Positions 9,475 through 16,682 of a stretch of 21,643 bases of DNA are shown in pieces (position 1 is the stretch's first letter; each line of letters opens with the position of its first letter). Source of the stretch: an uncultured Chloroflexota bacterium. GTDB taxonomy: Bacteria > Chloroflexota > Anaerolineae > Caldilineales > Caldilineaceae. Made by a program: the position numbers and the translations under genes. The stretch lies in assembly GCA_903879975.1 (NCBI GenBank), contig CAIRNL010000221.1, positions 1 to 21,643 on the forward strand. The letters run 5' to 3'. The notes beneath the pieces are model-generated. The model was not told the origin of the DNA and made no database searches. It worked only from the letters and a program-made list of their open reading frames with translations.

Positions 9475-10347
9475 TTAGAACTCGACGCGCATCAGGCGCA
9501 CATAGAGAAAGGCCATCCCCAGACTGATCACCAGCATGATCACCGCAGCAGCGCTGCCAAACCCCAACTCAAAATACTGAAATCCCTGATTGTAGACATA
9601 GATCCCCAAAAGTTCAGTCGCATTGCCCGGGCCACCGCGGGTCAAGCCAAACACCAGATCAAACATGCCCAGGCAACCGATGGTATTGAGCAGCAGCCAC
9701 AGCAAGATCACATAGCGGATCAGCGGCAGTTTGACGCGCACCAACATCTGCCAGTTGGACGCCCCGTCAATCGTGGCAGCCTCCAGCACTTCCTGCGCAA
9801 TACTCTGCAGGCCGGCCAGAAAGAGAATCATCGCAAATCCACTGTTGTTCCAAAAGTTGACGAGCACGATCGATATCATGGGCAGCGTACGGGTCCAAAT
9901 CACCGGTTCCATCCCGAAGAGACCCAGCAGGCGATTCAGGGTGCCAAACTCTTTGGCGCCTAACATCGAAGACCAGATCAGCGCCTGGGTGATGCCGGGG
10001 ATCACCATCGGGAGCACAATGATCGCCACCAGCAGATTCTGCCCGCGCAGATGGCGGCGCCCCAGAATCAGTGCCGCCGACAACCCAAGCACGAACTGCC
10101 CCAGATTGGTGAAAAATGTATACTGCAGCGTCAACCAAAGCGAATTGTAGAAGCGTTCGTCGGCAAACAGCCGTTGATAATTGCGCAGCCCAATAAACGT
10201 GTAGTCGAGCGCCTTGGGACCCGCCAACGCCAGGTCGGTGAAGCTGACATAGATGGCCCAGAGGCCCGGCAAGAGGGTAAAGACGATGATCAGCAGCAGC
10301 GCCGGGCTGAGCAATAAGAAAAAAAGACGGTTGTCAGTGCGCGCCAT
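9475..10347 (-). CDS. Carbohydrate ABC transporter permease (MalF-like)
   Basis: The first of two membrane subunits of the sugar importer. It has 290 residues and about six transmembrane helices, starting with FFLLLSPALLLIIVFTLLPG. The EAA loop reads LEAATIDGASNWQMLVRVKL followed by PLIR. YTFIGLRNYQRLFADERFYNSLWLTL is split across the typical periplasmic/second helix region of CUT1 permeases. The ATG at 10347 has an AGGA-type ribosome site. The gene lies 141 bases downstream of the solute-binding protein gene, a gap filled by two hairpins, and is nearly contiguous with the MalG-like gene. Confidence 0.94.
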   Translation of the reverse strand: MARTDNRLFFLLLSPALLLIIVFTLLPGLWAIYVSFTDLALAGPKALDYTFIGLRNYQRLFADERFYNSLWLTLQYTFFTNLGQFVLGLSAALILGRRHLRGQNLLVAIIVLPMVIPGITQALIWSSMLGAKEFGTLNRLLGLFGMEPVIWTRTLPMISIVLVNFWNNSGFAMILFLAGLQSIAQEVLEAATIDGASNWQMLVRVKLPLIRYVILLWLLLNTIGCLGMFDLVFGLTRGGPGNATELLGIYVYNQGFQYFELGFGSAAAVIMLVISLGMAFLYVRLMRVEF

Positions 10348-10383
10348 GGCAACATCCTGTCCTAAACAGTGGGTCGTTCACCT

Positions 10384-10411
10384 CGACGGCTGGCTGTTCG
10401 GCCAGCCGTCG
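10384..10411. repeat. Hairpin 1 between binding-protein and permease genes
   Basis: Arms CGACGGCTGGC (10384-10394) and GCCAGCCGTCG (10401-10411) are perfect complements around a six-base loop. No T-run follows on the minus strand, so it is more likely an RNA-stability or partial-termination element than a full terminator. Confidence 0.8.
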
Positions 10412-10428
10412 CTCCACAAACCGCTTGC

Positions 10429-10463
10429 AACAGACCAGGTTTCTTGAAGAAACCTGGTCTGTT
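10429..10463. repeat. Hairpin 2 between binding-protein and permease genes
   Basis: Fifteen-base arms (10429-10443 and 10449-10463) are perfect complements around a five-base centre. In minus-strand RNA the hairpin begins 26 bases after the binding-protein stop. No U-tract follows. By analogy with malE-malF intergenic repeats it could protect the binding-protein mRNA from 3' decay; that role is inferred. Confidence 0.8.
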
Positions 10464-10488
10464 GTATCTGCAGCATGTCCGTGGGAGA

Positions 10489-11883
10489 TTACAGGCTCTT
10501 GACCCGCTCCTGGCCGAGGGCGTCTGCCATCGCAGCAGCAAAGTCGGCCATCGCCGCCTCGGCTGTGGCACTGCCGGTGATAATCGACTCGGTGGCACGC
10601 GCGATCCCTTCGGCAAATTTATCGGTGCCAACCTGCTCGAACTGATAGGTCTTGCCGGTCTCGAAGAATTCACTGGCCTGCAGGTACTTGCCACCCACTA
10701 CGTCGCCGTACGCCGGGCAGCGGTCGATGAAGTCTTTTCGCCCGATCGGTCCACCGATGTAGATGTCCATCGTCTCACAGATCAACTCGGGCGAGCCCAG
10801 ATGCTTGACGAATTCAGCGCTGCCTTCCGGGGACTTGGTCGTAGCGGCAATCTGCGGCCCTACGTTGACCTCGACATAGGTGAAAGGCTGCCCGCTTTCG
10901 CTGGGGAACTGCCAACGGTCGACCCGCTCCAGCAGCCCCTCGATCGGGGTTGCCCCATCCGGGCCCCAGTCGAATGTCCACTGCCAGTCTCCGCCAGTGA
11001 CCAGCAAAATGCTGCCTTCAGGGAAACCCTGGTACTTGATCGGCTCCCAAGGGTTGGGCGAAAGCAGTTCGTCGACTGTCAGCCAGTTGTTCTTGGCCAG
11101 CGTCTCGTACACCTGGAACGACTTGAGCAGGCCCGGGCTGCTCACCACCCACTTGTCTTCGGCGCCATCATAGATGTTCTGGTCGTCGAAGCCCAGCCAG
11201 ACCATGCGGAAGCCCTCATAGAATGTGCCAGCCCCCCACGGGGTGGCGGCCGGCAACCCACACGGTTTGGCGTCTGTCTTGGTGGCGATCTGATCGCAGG
11301 CTGCGTAGAACTCTTCCCAGGTATTGGGCTGGGCAGTGGAGATGCCGGCCGCCTCCATGACGTCTTTCCGATAGAACCAGGTCATTGTGGAGCCGTCGGG
11401 CAACCCCTGTAGGCTGCCGTTGATAAACGCCAGCTTGCGCAACACTTCGTAGTACTGCTGCCAGTCCGGCCACGCCTCCAGATAGGGCTTCTGGTCGAGC
11501 ACATAGCCGGCAGCCACAAAATCGGCGATCTGTGACGAATACGCGCCAAAGATATCGGGCAGCGTGCCGGCCGCCGCATCGAGCACGAGCTTGCTGCGCA
11601 GATCATTGTCAGTCGCTGGGCCGGCCACGCTCTTGACCCGATAGGGCTGGCCAGCTTCAGCCATCGCAGCATTGAAACTCGAGACGGCAATCTCCTTGAC
11701 CTTGTTGCTCAACTCACGGTCGGGCGTCATATCCGTCAGTTCGATCAGGGACTCTGCCGGCGCACCGGCGTCGCCGCCCGCAGGCGCAGGCACCGCTGGC
11801 GCGCAGGCAGCCAGGGCTCCCGCAGCAGCGACCAGCGCAGAGGTCTTCAAGAATTGACGACGTGAAAAAACAGACGACGACAT
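10489..11883 (-). CDS. Sugar ABC transporter solute-binding lipoprotein (Tat-type signal)
   Basis: An extracellular binding protein of 464 residues that captures sugar for the adjacent permeases. The N-terminus MSSSVFSRRQFLKTSALVAA carries a twin-arginine motif (SRRQFLK), a hydrophobic stretch and a lipobox ending AACAPA, so it is probably exported folded and lipid-anchored. The mature part has features of family 1 extracellular solute-binding proteins: LRSKLVLDAAAGTLPDI, KLAFINGSLQGLPDGSTMTW, FYRKDVMEAAG, NTWEEFYAACDQI and SPEGSAEFVKHLGSPE. The ATG at 11883 has a perfect AAGGAGG upstream; an ATG at 11913 would add ten residues before the Tat motif and overrun that ribosome site. It lies 87 bases after the regulator gene, with no convincing terminator between them. 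Confidence 0.95.
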   Translation of the reverse strand: MSSSVFSRRQFLKTSALVAAAGALAACAPAVPAPAGGDAGAPAESLIELTDMTPDRELSNKVKEIAVSSFNAAMAEAGQPYRVKSVAGPATDNDLRSKLVLDAAAGTLPDIFGAYSSQIADFVAAGYVLDQKPYLEAWPDWQQYYEVLRKLAFINGSLQGLPDGSTMTWFYRKDVMEAAGISTAQPNTWEEFYAACDQIATKTDAKPCGLPAATPWGAGTFYEGFRMVWLGFDDQNIYDGAEDKWVVSSPGLLKSFQVYETLAKNNWLTVDELLSPNPWEPIKYQGFPEGSILLVTGGDWQWTFDWGPDGATPIEGLLERVDRWQFPSESGQPFTYVEVNVGPQIAATTKSPEGSAEFVKHLGSPELICETMDIYIGGPIGRKDFIDRCPAYGDVVGGKYLQASEFFETGKTYQFEQVGTDKFAEGIARATESIITGSATAEAAMADFAAAMADALGQERVKSL

Positions 11884-11970
11884 TAGACTCCTCCTTGGTG
11901 GTATATCTTGCATGAACGAAAAAACAACCTCTCCAGCCTCCTCAAAAGACGATGGCGGAGCCGGACAACA

Positions 11971-12984
11971 TCAAGTGGCGCAACTCGAACTGCGCACGAT
12001 CAATTCGGTGGGCAGCGTGATGTGGGTAGGGGCTGCACCGTCGAGAACACGCTCCATCAACAACATACCGGCACGAATCCCCATCTCCACGGCTGGCATG
12101 CGCACAGTCGTCAGGGGCGGGACCGCATAACGCGCCAGCGGGACATCGTCGAAACCGACAAAGGCGATATCGCCCGGAATGGACAGCCCACGCTCGTGAA
12201 CCGCAGTCATGGCGCCGAACGCCACGACATCGCTGCCGACAAAAACAGCAGTCGGCAGTTCGGCCAGCCCCAGCAGAGTTTGCATCGCCGTGTACCCGCT
12301 CTCTGGGGTGTAACAGCCCTCGACGACCCAGTCGGGGTTGGCTGGCACCCCGCGTTGCTGCAAAGCGTCATGATAGCCCCGCAACCGCAGATTCGGGTCG
12401 CCGGGGAAATGCGGGCTGTTCGTAATGCAGGCAATGCGCCGGTGCCCCAGGTCAAGCAGATGTTCGACGGCGATCTTGGCGCCCAGCCAGTTTTCAGCGT
12501 CGATCGAACTCAGTTGTGGATATTGATAGCCGAACGTGACCACTGGGAAAGCGTTGCGGATCAGCCGCTGCGAGACGAACGAATTGAGCGGCACATCGAT
12601 CAAAATCAATCCATCGATCCGCTGGGCAGCCAGGAGATCGATATACGCGTCTTCACTGTTGTTGTCGACTGCATCGAGCAATAGGTGCATTCCGTAGCGA
12701 TCGAAGACACTTTTGAGACCTTCGATCGCAGACAGCAAAAAGATATGGGTGGACAGATGGGGGTGCGAGCGAGGGTAAACCAACCCAACTCCATTGGAAC
12801 GCTGGCTGGCAAGCATCTGAGCCGCAGCGTTGGGAATATAGCCGAGTTCATCTACAGCCGCCAGCACCCGCTGGCGGGTTTCCTCGCTGATGTTGACGCG
12901 TTCACTCCGATTGAGCACATAGGAGACAGTGGTGCGCGAGACACCGGCACGCGCAGCCACGTCGCTGCTGGTCACTTTGCGCAT
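11971..12984 (-). CDS. LacI-family transcriptional regulator
   Basis: The 337-residue protein has an N-terminal LacI-type helix-turn-helix (VTSSDVAARAGVSRTTVSYV then LNRSERVNISEETRQRVL) with hinge-helix residues PNAAAQMLASQ. A periplasmic-binding-protein-like effector domain follows (GVGLVYPR, IDGLILIDVPL, HLLDLGHRRIACITNSP, AVFVGSDVVAFGAMTA, GDIAFVGFDDVPLARYAVPPLT). It should repress the sugar locus until an inducer binds. I start it at the ATG at 12984 (MRKVTSSDVAARAG). An in-frame ATG at 13104 would place 40 extra residues over the promoter and operator. It is the first gene of the locus, and its promoter contains a large palindrome, so it is likely autoregulated. Confidence 0.95.
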   Translation of the reverse strand: MRKVTSSDVAARAGVSRTTVSYVLNRSERVNISEETRQRVLAAVDELGYIPNAAAQMLASQRSNGVGLVYPRSHPHLSTHIFLLSAIEGLKSVFDRYGMHLLLDAVDNNSEDAYIDLLAAQRIDGLILIDVPLNSFVSQRLIRNAFPVVTFGYQYPQLSSIDAENWLGAKIAVEHLLDLGHRRIACITNSPHFPGDPNLRLRGYHDALQQRGVPANPDWVVEGCYTPESGYTAMQTLLGLAELPTAVFVGSDVVAFGAMTAVHERGLSIPGDIAFVGFDDVPLARYAVPPLTTVRMPAVEMGIRAGMLLMERVLDGAAPTHITLPTELIVRSSSCAT

Positions 12985-13013
12985 ATGAGCCTGTGAAGTC
13001 GATTGAATTGGTG

Positions 13014-13055
13014 TGCGACACGCTTCAGTGACACGTGTCACTGAAGCGTGTCGCA
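13014..13055. promoter_or_regulatory. 42-bp perfect palindrome, probable LacI-type operator
   Basis: Bases 13014-13055 are a perfect inverted repeat with no spacer. The core is TGACACGTGTCA, flanked by symmetric CTTCAG/CTGAAG and CGACACG/CGTGTCG arms. The CG-centred core resembles LacI-family operators. It lies between the -10 box and the regulator ATG and covers the expected transcription start. The outer arms may be further half-sites, or the RNA may fold as a hairpin. Confidence 0.8.
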
Positions 13056-13085
13056 AGAATAGCACAGGGGTATACAGGTTGTCAA
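13056..13085 (-). promoter_or_regulatory. Promoter of the LacI-ABC-oxidoreductase locus
   Basis: On the minus strand TTGACA (13080-13085) is followed after 18 bases by TATTCT (13056-13061). The -35 is perfect and the -10 matches five of six bases. Transcription would start near 13049, inside the palindrome, so a bound repressor would block initiation. No other strong promoter is seen before the binding-protein gene. Confidence 0.75.
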
Positions 13086-13165
13086 TAGGAGAAAAAAAAT
13101 GCACAAAATAGGCTGCCGGACTTCACAGGAGCGCGTCAAACTCGACGGCGTACCCGTTGACGCGT

Positions 13166-13660
13166 CTATGCTGTCAGGGATTTATACATCACATACGCGT
13201 CCACATACCCAAGCCGCGGATGGCGGAAGGCGCCCGGCAGCGTGCCGACGATAGGAAAACCGAGCCGCTGCCACAGCCGCACCGCACCGGTGTTGGTGGA
13301 AACCACCAGGTTGAACTGCATGGCACGAAAGCCGAGCCGCCGCGCTTCTTCCTGGGAATGCTCGCACAGGAGCGAGGCAATACCCTGCCCGCGCGCAGCG
13401 GCCGCCACGATGTAGCCGCAGTTGCAGACGTGCGCTCCCAGGCCCGGCTGATTGGCCTTGATATAGTAGGTGCCGAGGAGCGCACCGGCGTCGTCGGCAG
13501 CGACATAGGTCGCACCCGGCAGTTCGATCCAGACACGGTGTGCCTCTGCCTCGGTGATAGCCGGGTCGAAGGCATAGGTCTCCCCCTGACGAAAGACCGA
13601 TTCCAGGATTGCCCAGAGCGCTCGCCAGTCACCCGGCGCATAACTTCGAACGGTCAGCAT
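13166..13660 (-). CDS. GNAT-family N-acetyltransferase
   Basis: The 164-residue product is a single GNAT domain: MLTVRSYAPGDWRALWAILE at the start, a central beta strand ATYVAADDAGALLGTYYI, the acetyl-CoA pyrophosphate loop in VAAAARGQGIASLLCEHS (near residue 92), and the C-terminal STNTGAVRLWQRLGFPIVG. It transfers an acyl group from acyl-CoA to an amine; the substrate (amino acid, antibiotic or peptide) cannot be told. The start is either the ATG at 13660, used here because homology begins at once, or one at 13690 that adds ten residues. Neither has a strong ribosome site. It is transcribed in the same direction as the sugar locus but ends 80 bases before that locus's promoter, so it is probably separate. 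Confidence 0.88.
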   Translation of the reverse strand: MLTVRSYAPGDWRALWAILESVFRQGETYAFDPAITEAEAHRVWIELPGATYVAADDAGALLGTYYIKANQPGLGAHVCNCGYIVAAAARGQGIASLLCEHSQEEARRLGFRAMQFNLVVSTNTGAVRLWQRLGFPIVGTLPGAFRHPRLGYVDAYVMYKSLTA

Positions 13661-13852
13661 GTTCTCTGTTCCAATCCACACTAAATCCATGCTGCAGCAC
13701 TCAACTATGTAGGGAGCTGCATCCACTGCACCGCAAGGCACTGGCCATTGATAAGTTGCACGATTGTGGACAACAATATCGAAGAATACCCCACAATGGA
13801 CTATACTGCCAAGCAGCGTTTCCCGATGGGAGGGGCGTGCCAGCCTCTTTCT

Positions 13853-14261
13853 CTGCATCCCCAAACATCGTGTACCCCAGGGGGTGGAAGACAGCAGACT
13901 TGCACAGAACGGCTGGATTCCGGTGAACCCCGCCACGCTGAAAACGCGCTTCCCCGGCGTCTACGCAGTCGGCGATGTGACCAGCGTGGGCACGCCCAAG
14001 GCAGGCGTCTTCGCCGAGGGCGCGGCACGCGTGGTCGCACAGAGACTGATCGCGCAGGTGCGCGGGGAGGAGCCTCCGCCACCCTTTGACGGTATTGGCG
14101 CATGCTACATCGAGTTCGGCGACAAACGCGTCGGCCGCGTCGAAGTGAATTTCCTGTCGTCACCCACGCCCACCGGCACCTTCACCGCCCCGTCACTCCA
14201 ACTGGTGCGGGACAAATCGGAGTTCGCCACCAGCCGCCAGGCACGCTGGTTCGGTCAGTAG
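13853..14261 (+). pseudogene. 5'-truncated NAD(P)/FAD-dependent oxidoreductase (SQR-like C-terminus)
   Basis: The frame ending at 14261 encodes only the C-terminal part of a pyridine nucleotide-disulphide/sulfide:quinone reductase-like flavoprotein: PKHRVPQGVEDSRLAQNGW, TRFPGVYAVGDVTSVGTPKA (the second FAD-binding motif with GD), GVFAEGAARVVAQRL and CYIEFGDKRVGRVEVNF. The N-terminal GxGxxG FAD domain and the NAD domain are missing. Open reading continues upstream to an ATG at 13764, but those residues lack family character. A full enzyme of this type is near 370-400 residues, so about two thirds is gone. It is most likely a decayed remnant, though a short protein could still be made. Confidence 0.65.
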
Positions 14262-14277
14262 CACGACCCGGCACGGC

Positions 14278-14320
14278 CGTTCACTGCGAATTCCTTGGGA
14301 CGTGGCATTCGCAGTGAACG
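14278..14320. repeat. 14-bp inverted repeat with 15-base spacer
   Basis: CGTTCACTGCGAAT (14278-14291) and ATTCGCAGTGAACG (14307-14320) are perfect complements. It lies 16 bases after the flavoprotein remnant and 26 bases before the transposase-like remnant, so it could be a terminator or an insertion-sequence-related structure. No T-run follows. Confidence 0.7.
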
Positions 14321-14346
14321 CTCCCTCAAGCTGGCCTTGGCCGGAG

Positions 14347-14521
14347 ATGTGCGTGCAAGGCGCCTTGGTTCCGCTGGGCGAGCACAAAGTCCACTGGCGC
14401 ACATTGGGCCATGCTCATCGGCAGTATTGTCGGTGGCGGTAGCGTGCAAGGACGTCAGGTCGGCCAACGGGTACCGACGCAGACGAAGGTCGAGAGTCGG
14501 CTCAAGCAGTGGAGCCGCTGA
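14347..14521 (+). pseudogene. Decayed transposase-like N-terminal remnant (frameshifted)
   Basis: An ATG at 14347 opens MCVQGALVPLGEHKVHWRTL. About 20 codons on, the sense continues one frame over from 14411 as MLIGSIVGGGSVQGRQVGQR and then VPTQTKVESRLKQWSR, ending in TGA at 14519-14521. The second part resembles the N-terminal region of IS4-like transposases, in which small hydrophobic turns are followed by a P-x-K/T-ES-R-(L/V)-RW segment. If this is right, it is a frameshifted and 3'-deleted insertion-sequence remnant. The match is by eye only. Apart from this and the inverted repeat at 14278, I see nothing in 14262-14572. Confidence 0.35.
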
Positions 14522-14572
14522 TATCCAGATGGGTAGCCGGCGGAGGACACCCGGTCGCTGCCAGCAGTGCAC

Positions 14573-16480
14573 TCAGTCACGCGAGGAAGCAGCATGGGCA
14601 CGAGGCACCTCGACTGGCAGGCCGATGATCTCCATGAGTTTGAGCGCGTTGGTGGAGATAGCCAGGCCAGGGCGCAGGCAGTAGTCGAAGCTCATGGTAG
14701 GGCCAGCATCCGTGCGGACGAAGTGCTCAGTGAAATAAACCCTGCGCGCGGCAGAGTGCAGGTCGGGTGCATCGGCCAGGGTGAGGTCGTGCGTGGAGAC
14801 CGCGCCGATGGCTCCGCTCTCCACCAGGTGACCAATAATTCGCTGGGCGGCAATCTGGCGCTCGGCGGTGTTGGTCCCCAGCAGGATTTCATCGAGCAGG
14901 TAGAGCAGGAGCGGATCGTCCGGCCGGCGCGCATCGGCGCGGTCGACGATGACCTTGAGCCGGCGTAGTTCGGCCATGTAGAAGGAGACGCCTGCTTCCA
15001 GCGAATCCTGCACACGCATGCTGGAGAGAACACTGACGGACGGCATGGCCAGGCGCGTTGCGCAGACCGGCGCACCCATCTGCGCCAGAACCGCGTTGGC
15101 GCCGATCGCACGCAGCAGCGTACTCTTGCCCGACATGTTGGAACCCGTCACAAGCAGGTAGGCGCCTGGCGGCCCAAGCGTCACGTCATTGCCTACTGCG
15201 CGATCGGTCGGCAGGAGCGGGTGCGCCAGGCGCGTTGCGGTGAAACAGCCGTCAGCCGCGTCACCCAGTTCGGGAAAAGCCCAGGTCGGCTGCTCGAAGC
15301 GCAGCGCGGCCAGGGCAGCGAGGGCCTCGGCCTCGCCCAATGCCTCCAGCCACGTCCGCACATGGACGCCAACGTTGCGCTGCCAACCCTCCAGCAGCCA
15401 GAGCACGTGAAAGCTCCACAGCGTGGCCACCTCGACCGGGAAGAAGTAGATGGAACGGCGGATGTCGACGAGCGGCATGAGGCGCGCCAGGCGACGCATC
15501 TGCACGTCGGCGCGGAGTGGACCCGTGCCCAGCCGCTCTTGCAGCTCACGCAGGGCCGGCGCCACTGTCGGGTGGGCAGTGAAAAGTTCGAAGAGGGCAG
15601 CGTAAGACTCAAAAACGCCCTGCTGCGCAGCGACACGGTTGATGTCGTCGTCCACGCGGCGGCCAACACTCTGCAAAATGGCCAGATTGACCGCTGTCAC
15701 ACCCAGCAGCGGCCACAGGACGGGGTAGCCCGCCAGCCAGGCAACCAAGAGCGCCAGTCCAACAAGCGGCAGCAGGCGTGCACCCCAGATCCAGCCGCGG
15801 TGCATATGCAGCCATGGTTCGCCCTCGGCCCAGGCGACAAAGCGGACATAGCGATCCTCCCCCAGGTCCAACAGCCGCCCACGCACGGCGACCTCCTCGC
15901 GAAAGTCAATCTGCGCGGCCAGTTCGGCGGCGGCAGCCTGGCGGGCACGGGCCACAGCAGGGCGCGCAGGCGCCTCGATCCAACGGCGTACAGTGGCCCG
16001 GCCAATAGCAGTGTTAGCCGTACCCAACAGTTGCTCCAGCGAGGCATGGCCGAGCAAGTCCAGGTCGGCGACGGTGGCAGGGTCGATGGCAGGCGGGGCG
16101 CCGGCTTCAGGCAGTACAGCCAGCAGCGAAATGGCGCCGGTCGCGCCAGGATCGGGCAGCGCTTTCCAGTCACGGCGCAGCCGTGCCAACCCGGCGCGGT
16201 TGACGGCAACACGGGCAGCGATGGCTTGCAGACGGCGATCTATCCGGTTGCGCAGGGCGAGGCCAGCCACAAAGGCCCCGAAGAGCAGCCCGCCCAGCGC
16301 AGCGATCGACCCGTCGCTGCGCAAGGCGCCGATGGCGACGACCGCGAAAGCCCCGAAAAAAAGGGCGAGGTTGGCATTGCCCAGCTGCCGGCTGCGTACA
16401 TCCTGCTGAGCGTGCTCGGCTTCAGCACAAGCCAGCCGTTCAGTGTAGGGGGTGGTGGGGTCAGTGGTCTGTGCTTCCAT
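14573..16480 (-). CDS. MutS-family ATPase with predicted transmembrane helices
   Basis: The 635-residue product ends in a MutS-type ATPase: Walker A TGSNMSGKSTLLRAIG (near residue 443), Walker B LLYLLDEILLGTNTAERQ and the switch STHDLTLAD. Upstream is a MutS core-like helical region (DLLGHASLEQLLGTANTAIG, TVRRWIEAPARPAV). Two hydrophobic hairpins are visible: residues about 40-80 (ALFFGAFAVVAIGAL, LLFGAFVAGLAL) and about 235-267 (LLPLVGLALLVAWLAGYPVL). The mismatch-reading MutS I domain and the Smr nuclease are absent, so it is neither MutS nor complete MutS2 and is probably membrane-attached. The start is the ATG at 16480 (MEAQTTDPTTPY). The open frame runs further upstream, but it then crosses the divergent lipoprotein gene and has no homology. 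Its role is unknown; DNA binding is inferred only. Confidence 0.88.
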   Translation of the reverse strand: MEAQTTDPTTPYTERLACAEAEHAQQDVRSRQLGNANLALFFGAFAVVAIGALRSDGSIAALGGLLFGAFVAGLALRNRIDRRLQAIAARVAVNRAGLARLRRDWKALPDPGATGAISLLAVLPEAGAPPAIDPATVADLDLLGHASLEQLLGTANTAIGRATVRRWIEAPARPAVARARQAAAAELAAQIDFREEVAVRGRLLDLGEDRYVRFVAWAEGEPWLHMHRGWIWGARLLPLVGLALLVAWLAGYPVLWPLLGVTAVNLAILQSVGRRVDDDINRVAAQQGVFESYAALFELFTAHPTVAPALRELQERLGTGPLRADVQMRRLARLMPLVDIRRSIYFFPVEVATLWSFHVLWLLEGWQRNVGVHVRTWLEALGEAEALAALAALRFEQPTWAFPELGDAADGCFTATRLAHPLLPTDRAVGNDVTLGPPGAYLLVTGSNMSGKSTLLRAIGANAVLAQMGAPVCATRLAMPSVSVLSSMRVQDSLEAGVSFYMAELRRLKVIVDRADARRPDDPLLLYLLDEILLGTNTAERQIAAQRIIGHLVESGAIGAVSTHDLTLADAPDLHSAARRVYFTEHFVRTDAGPTMSFDYCLRPGLAISTNALKLMEIIGLPVEVPRAHAASSRD

Positions 16481-16492
16481 GCCGACAGTATA
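16481..16492 (-). promoter_or_regulatory. Possible -10 element giving a leaderless MutS-like mRNA
   Basis: On the minus strand TATACT (16487-16492) lies exactly six bases before the ATG at 16480, so the transcript would begin at or beside the start codon. No convincing -35 and no Shine-Dalgarno sequence are visible. Confidence 0.35.
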
Positions 16493-16596
16493 CACCGGCC
16501 AGGGACGGTAGACAGTGTCCGATATGCAGCCAAGTGGAGAATTGTTGGCTCTGCGGGTCGGCGTTCGGCCAATCAGTGGGAAACAAACGGCGGCGA

Positions 16597-16627
16597 TTGG
16601 GTGCGGACATGCAACACCTGCTACAAT
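16597..16627 (+). promoter_or_regulatory. Possible promoter of the SH3 lipoprotein gene
   Basis: TACAAT at 16622-16627 is a good -10. The nearest -35-like TTGGGT (16597-16602) lies 19 bases upstream, which is long. The start would fall near 16634, about 50 bases before the ATG at 16683. Confidence 0.35.
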
Positions 16628-16682
16628 CGAGCACTGCCCGGCAATAAAGTCAGGATGGGTACACAAGAGGAGGAGTACTGCG

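Noticed and set aside
10369..11412. Plus-strand open frame (347 codons) opposite the solute-binding protein gene
   Set aside because: It is antisense to a clear binding-protein gene, starts within the intergenic hairpins, and shows no domain.
13132..13164. CGCGTCAA/TTGACGCG inverted repeat between the acetyltransferase gene and the LacI promoter
   Set aside because: Eight-base arms with a 17-base loop and no T-run are too weak to call a terminator, and there is no reason to call it an operator.
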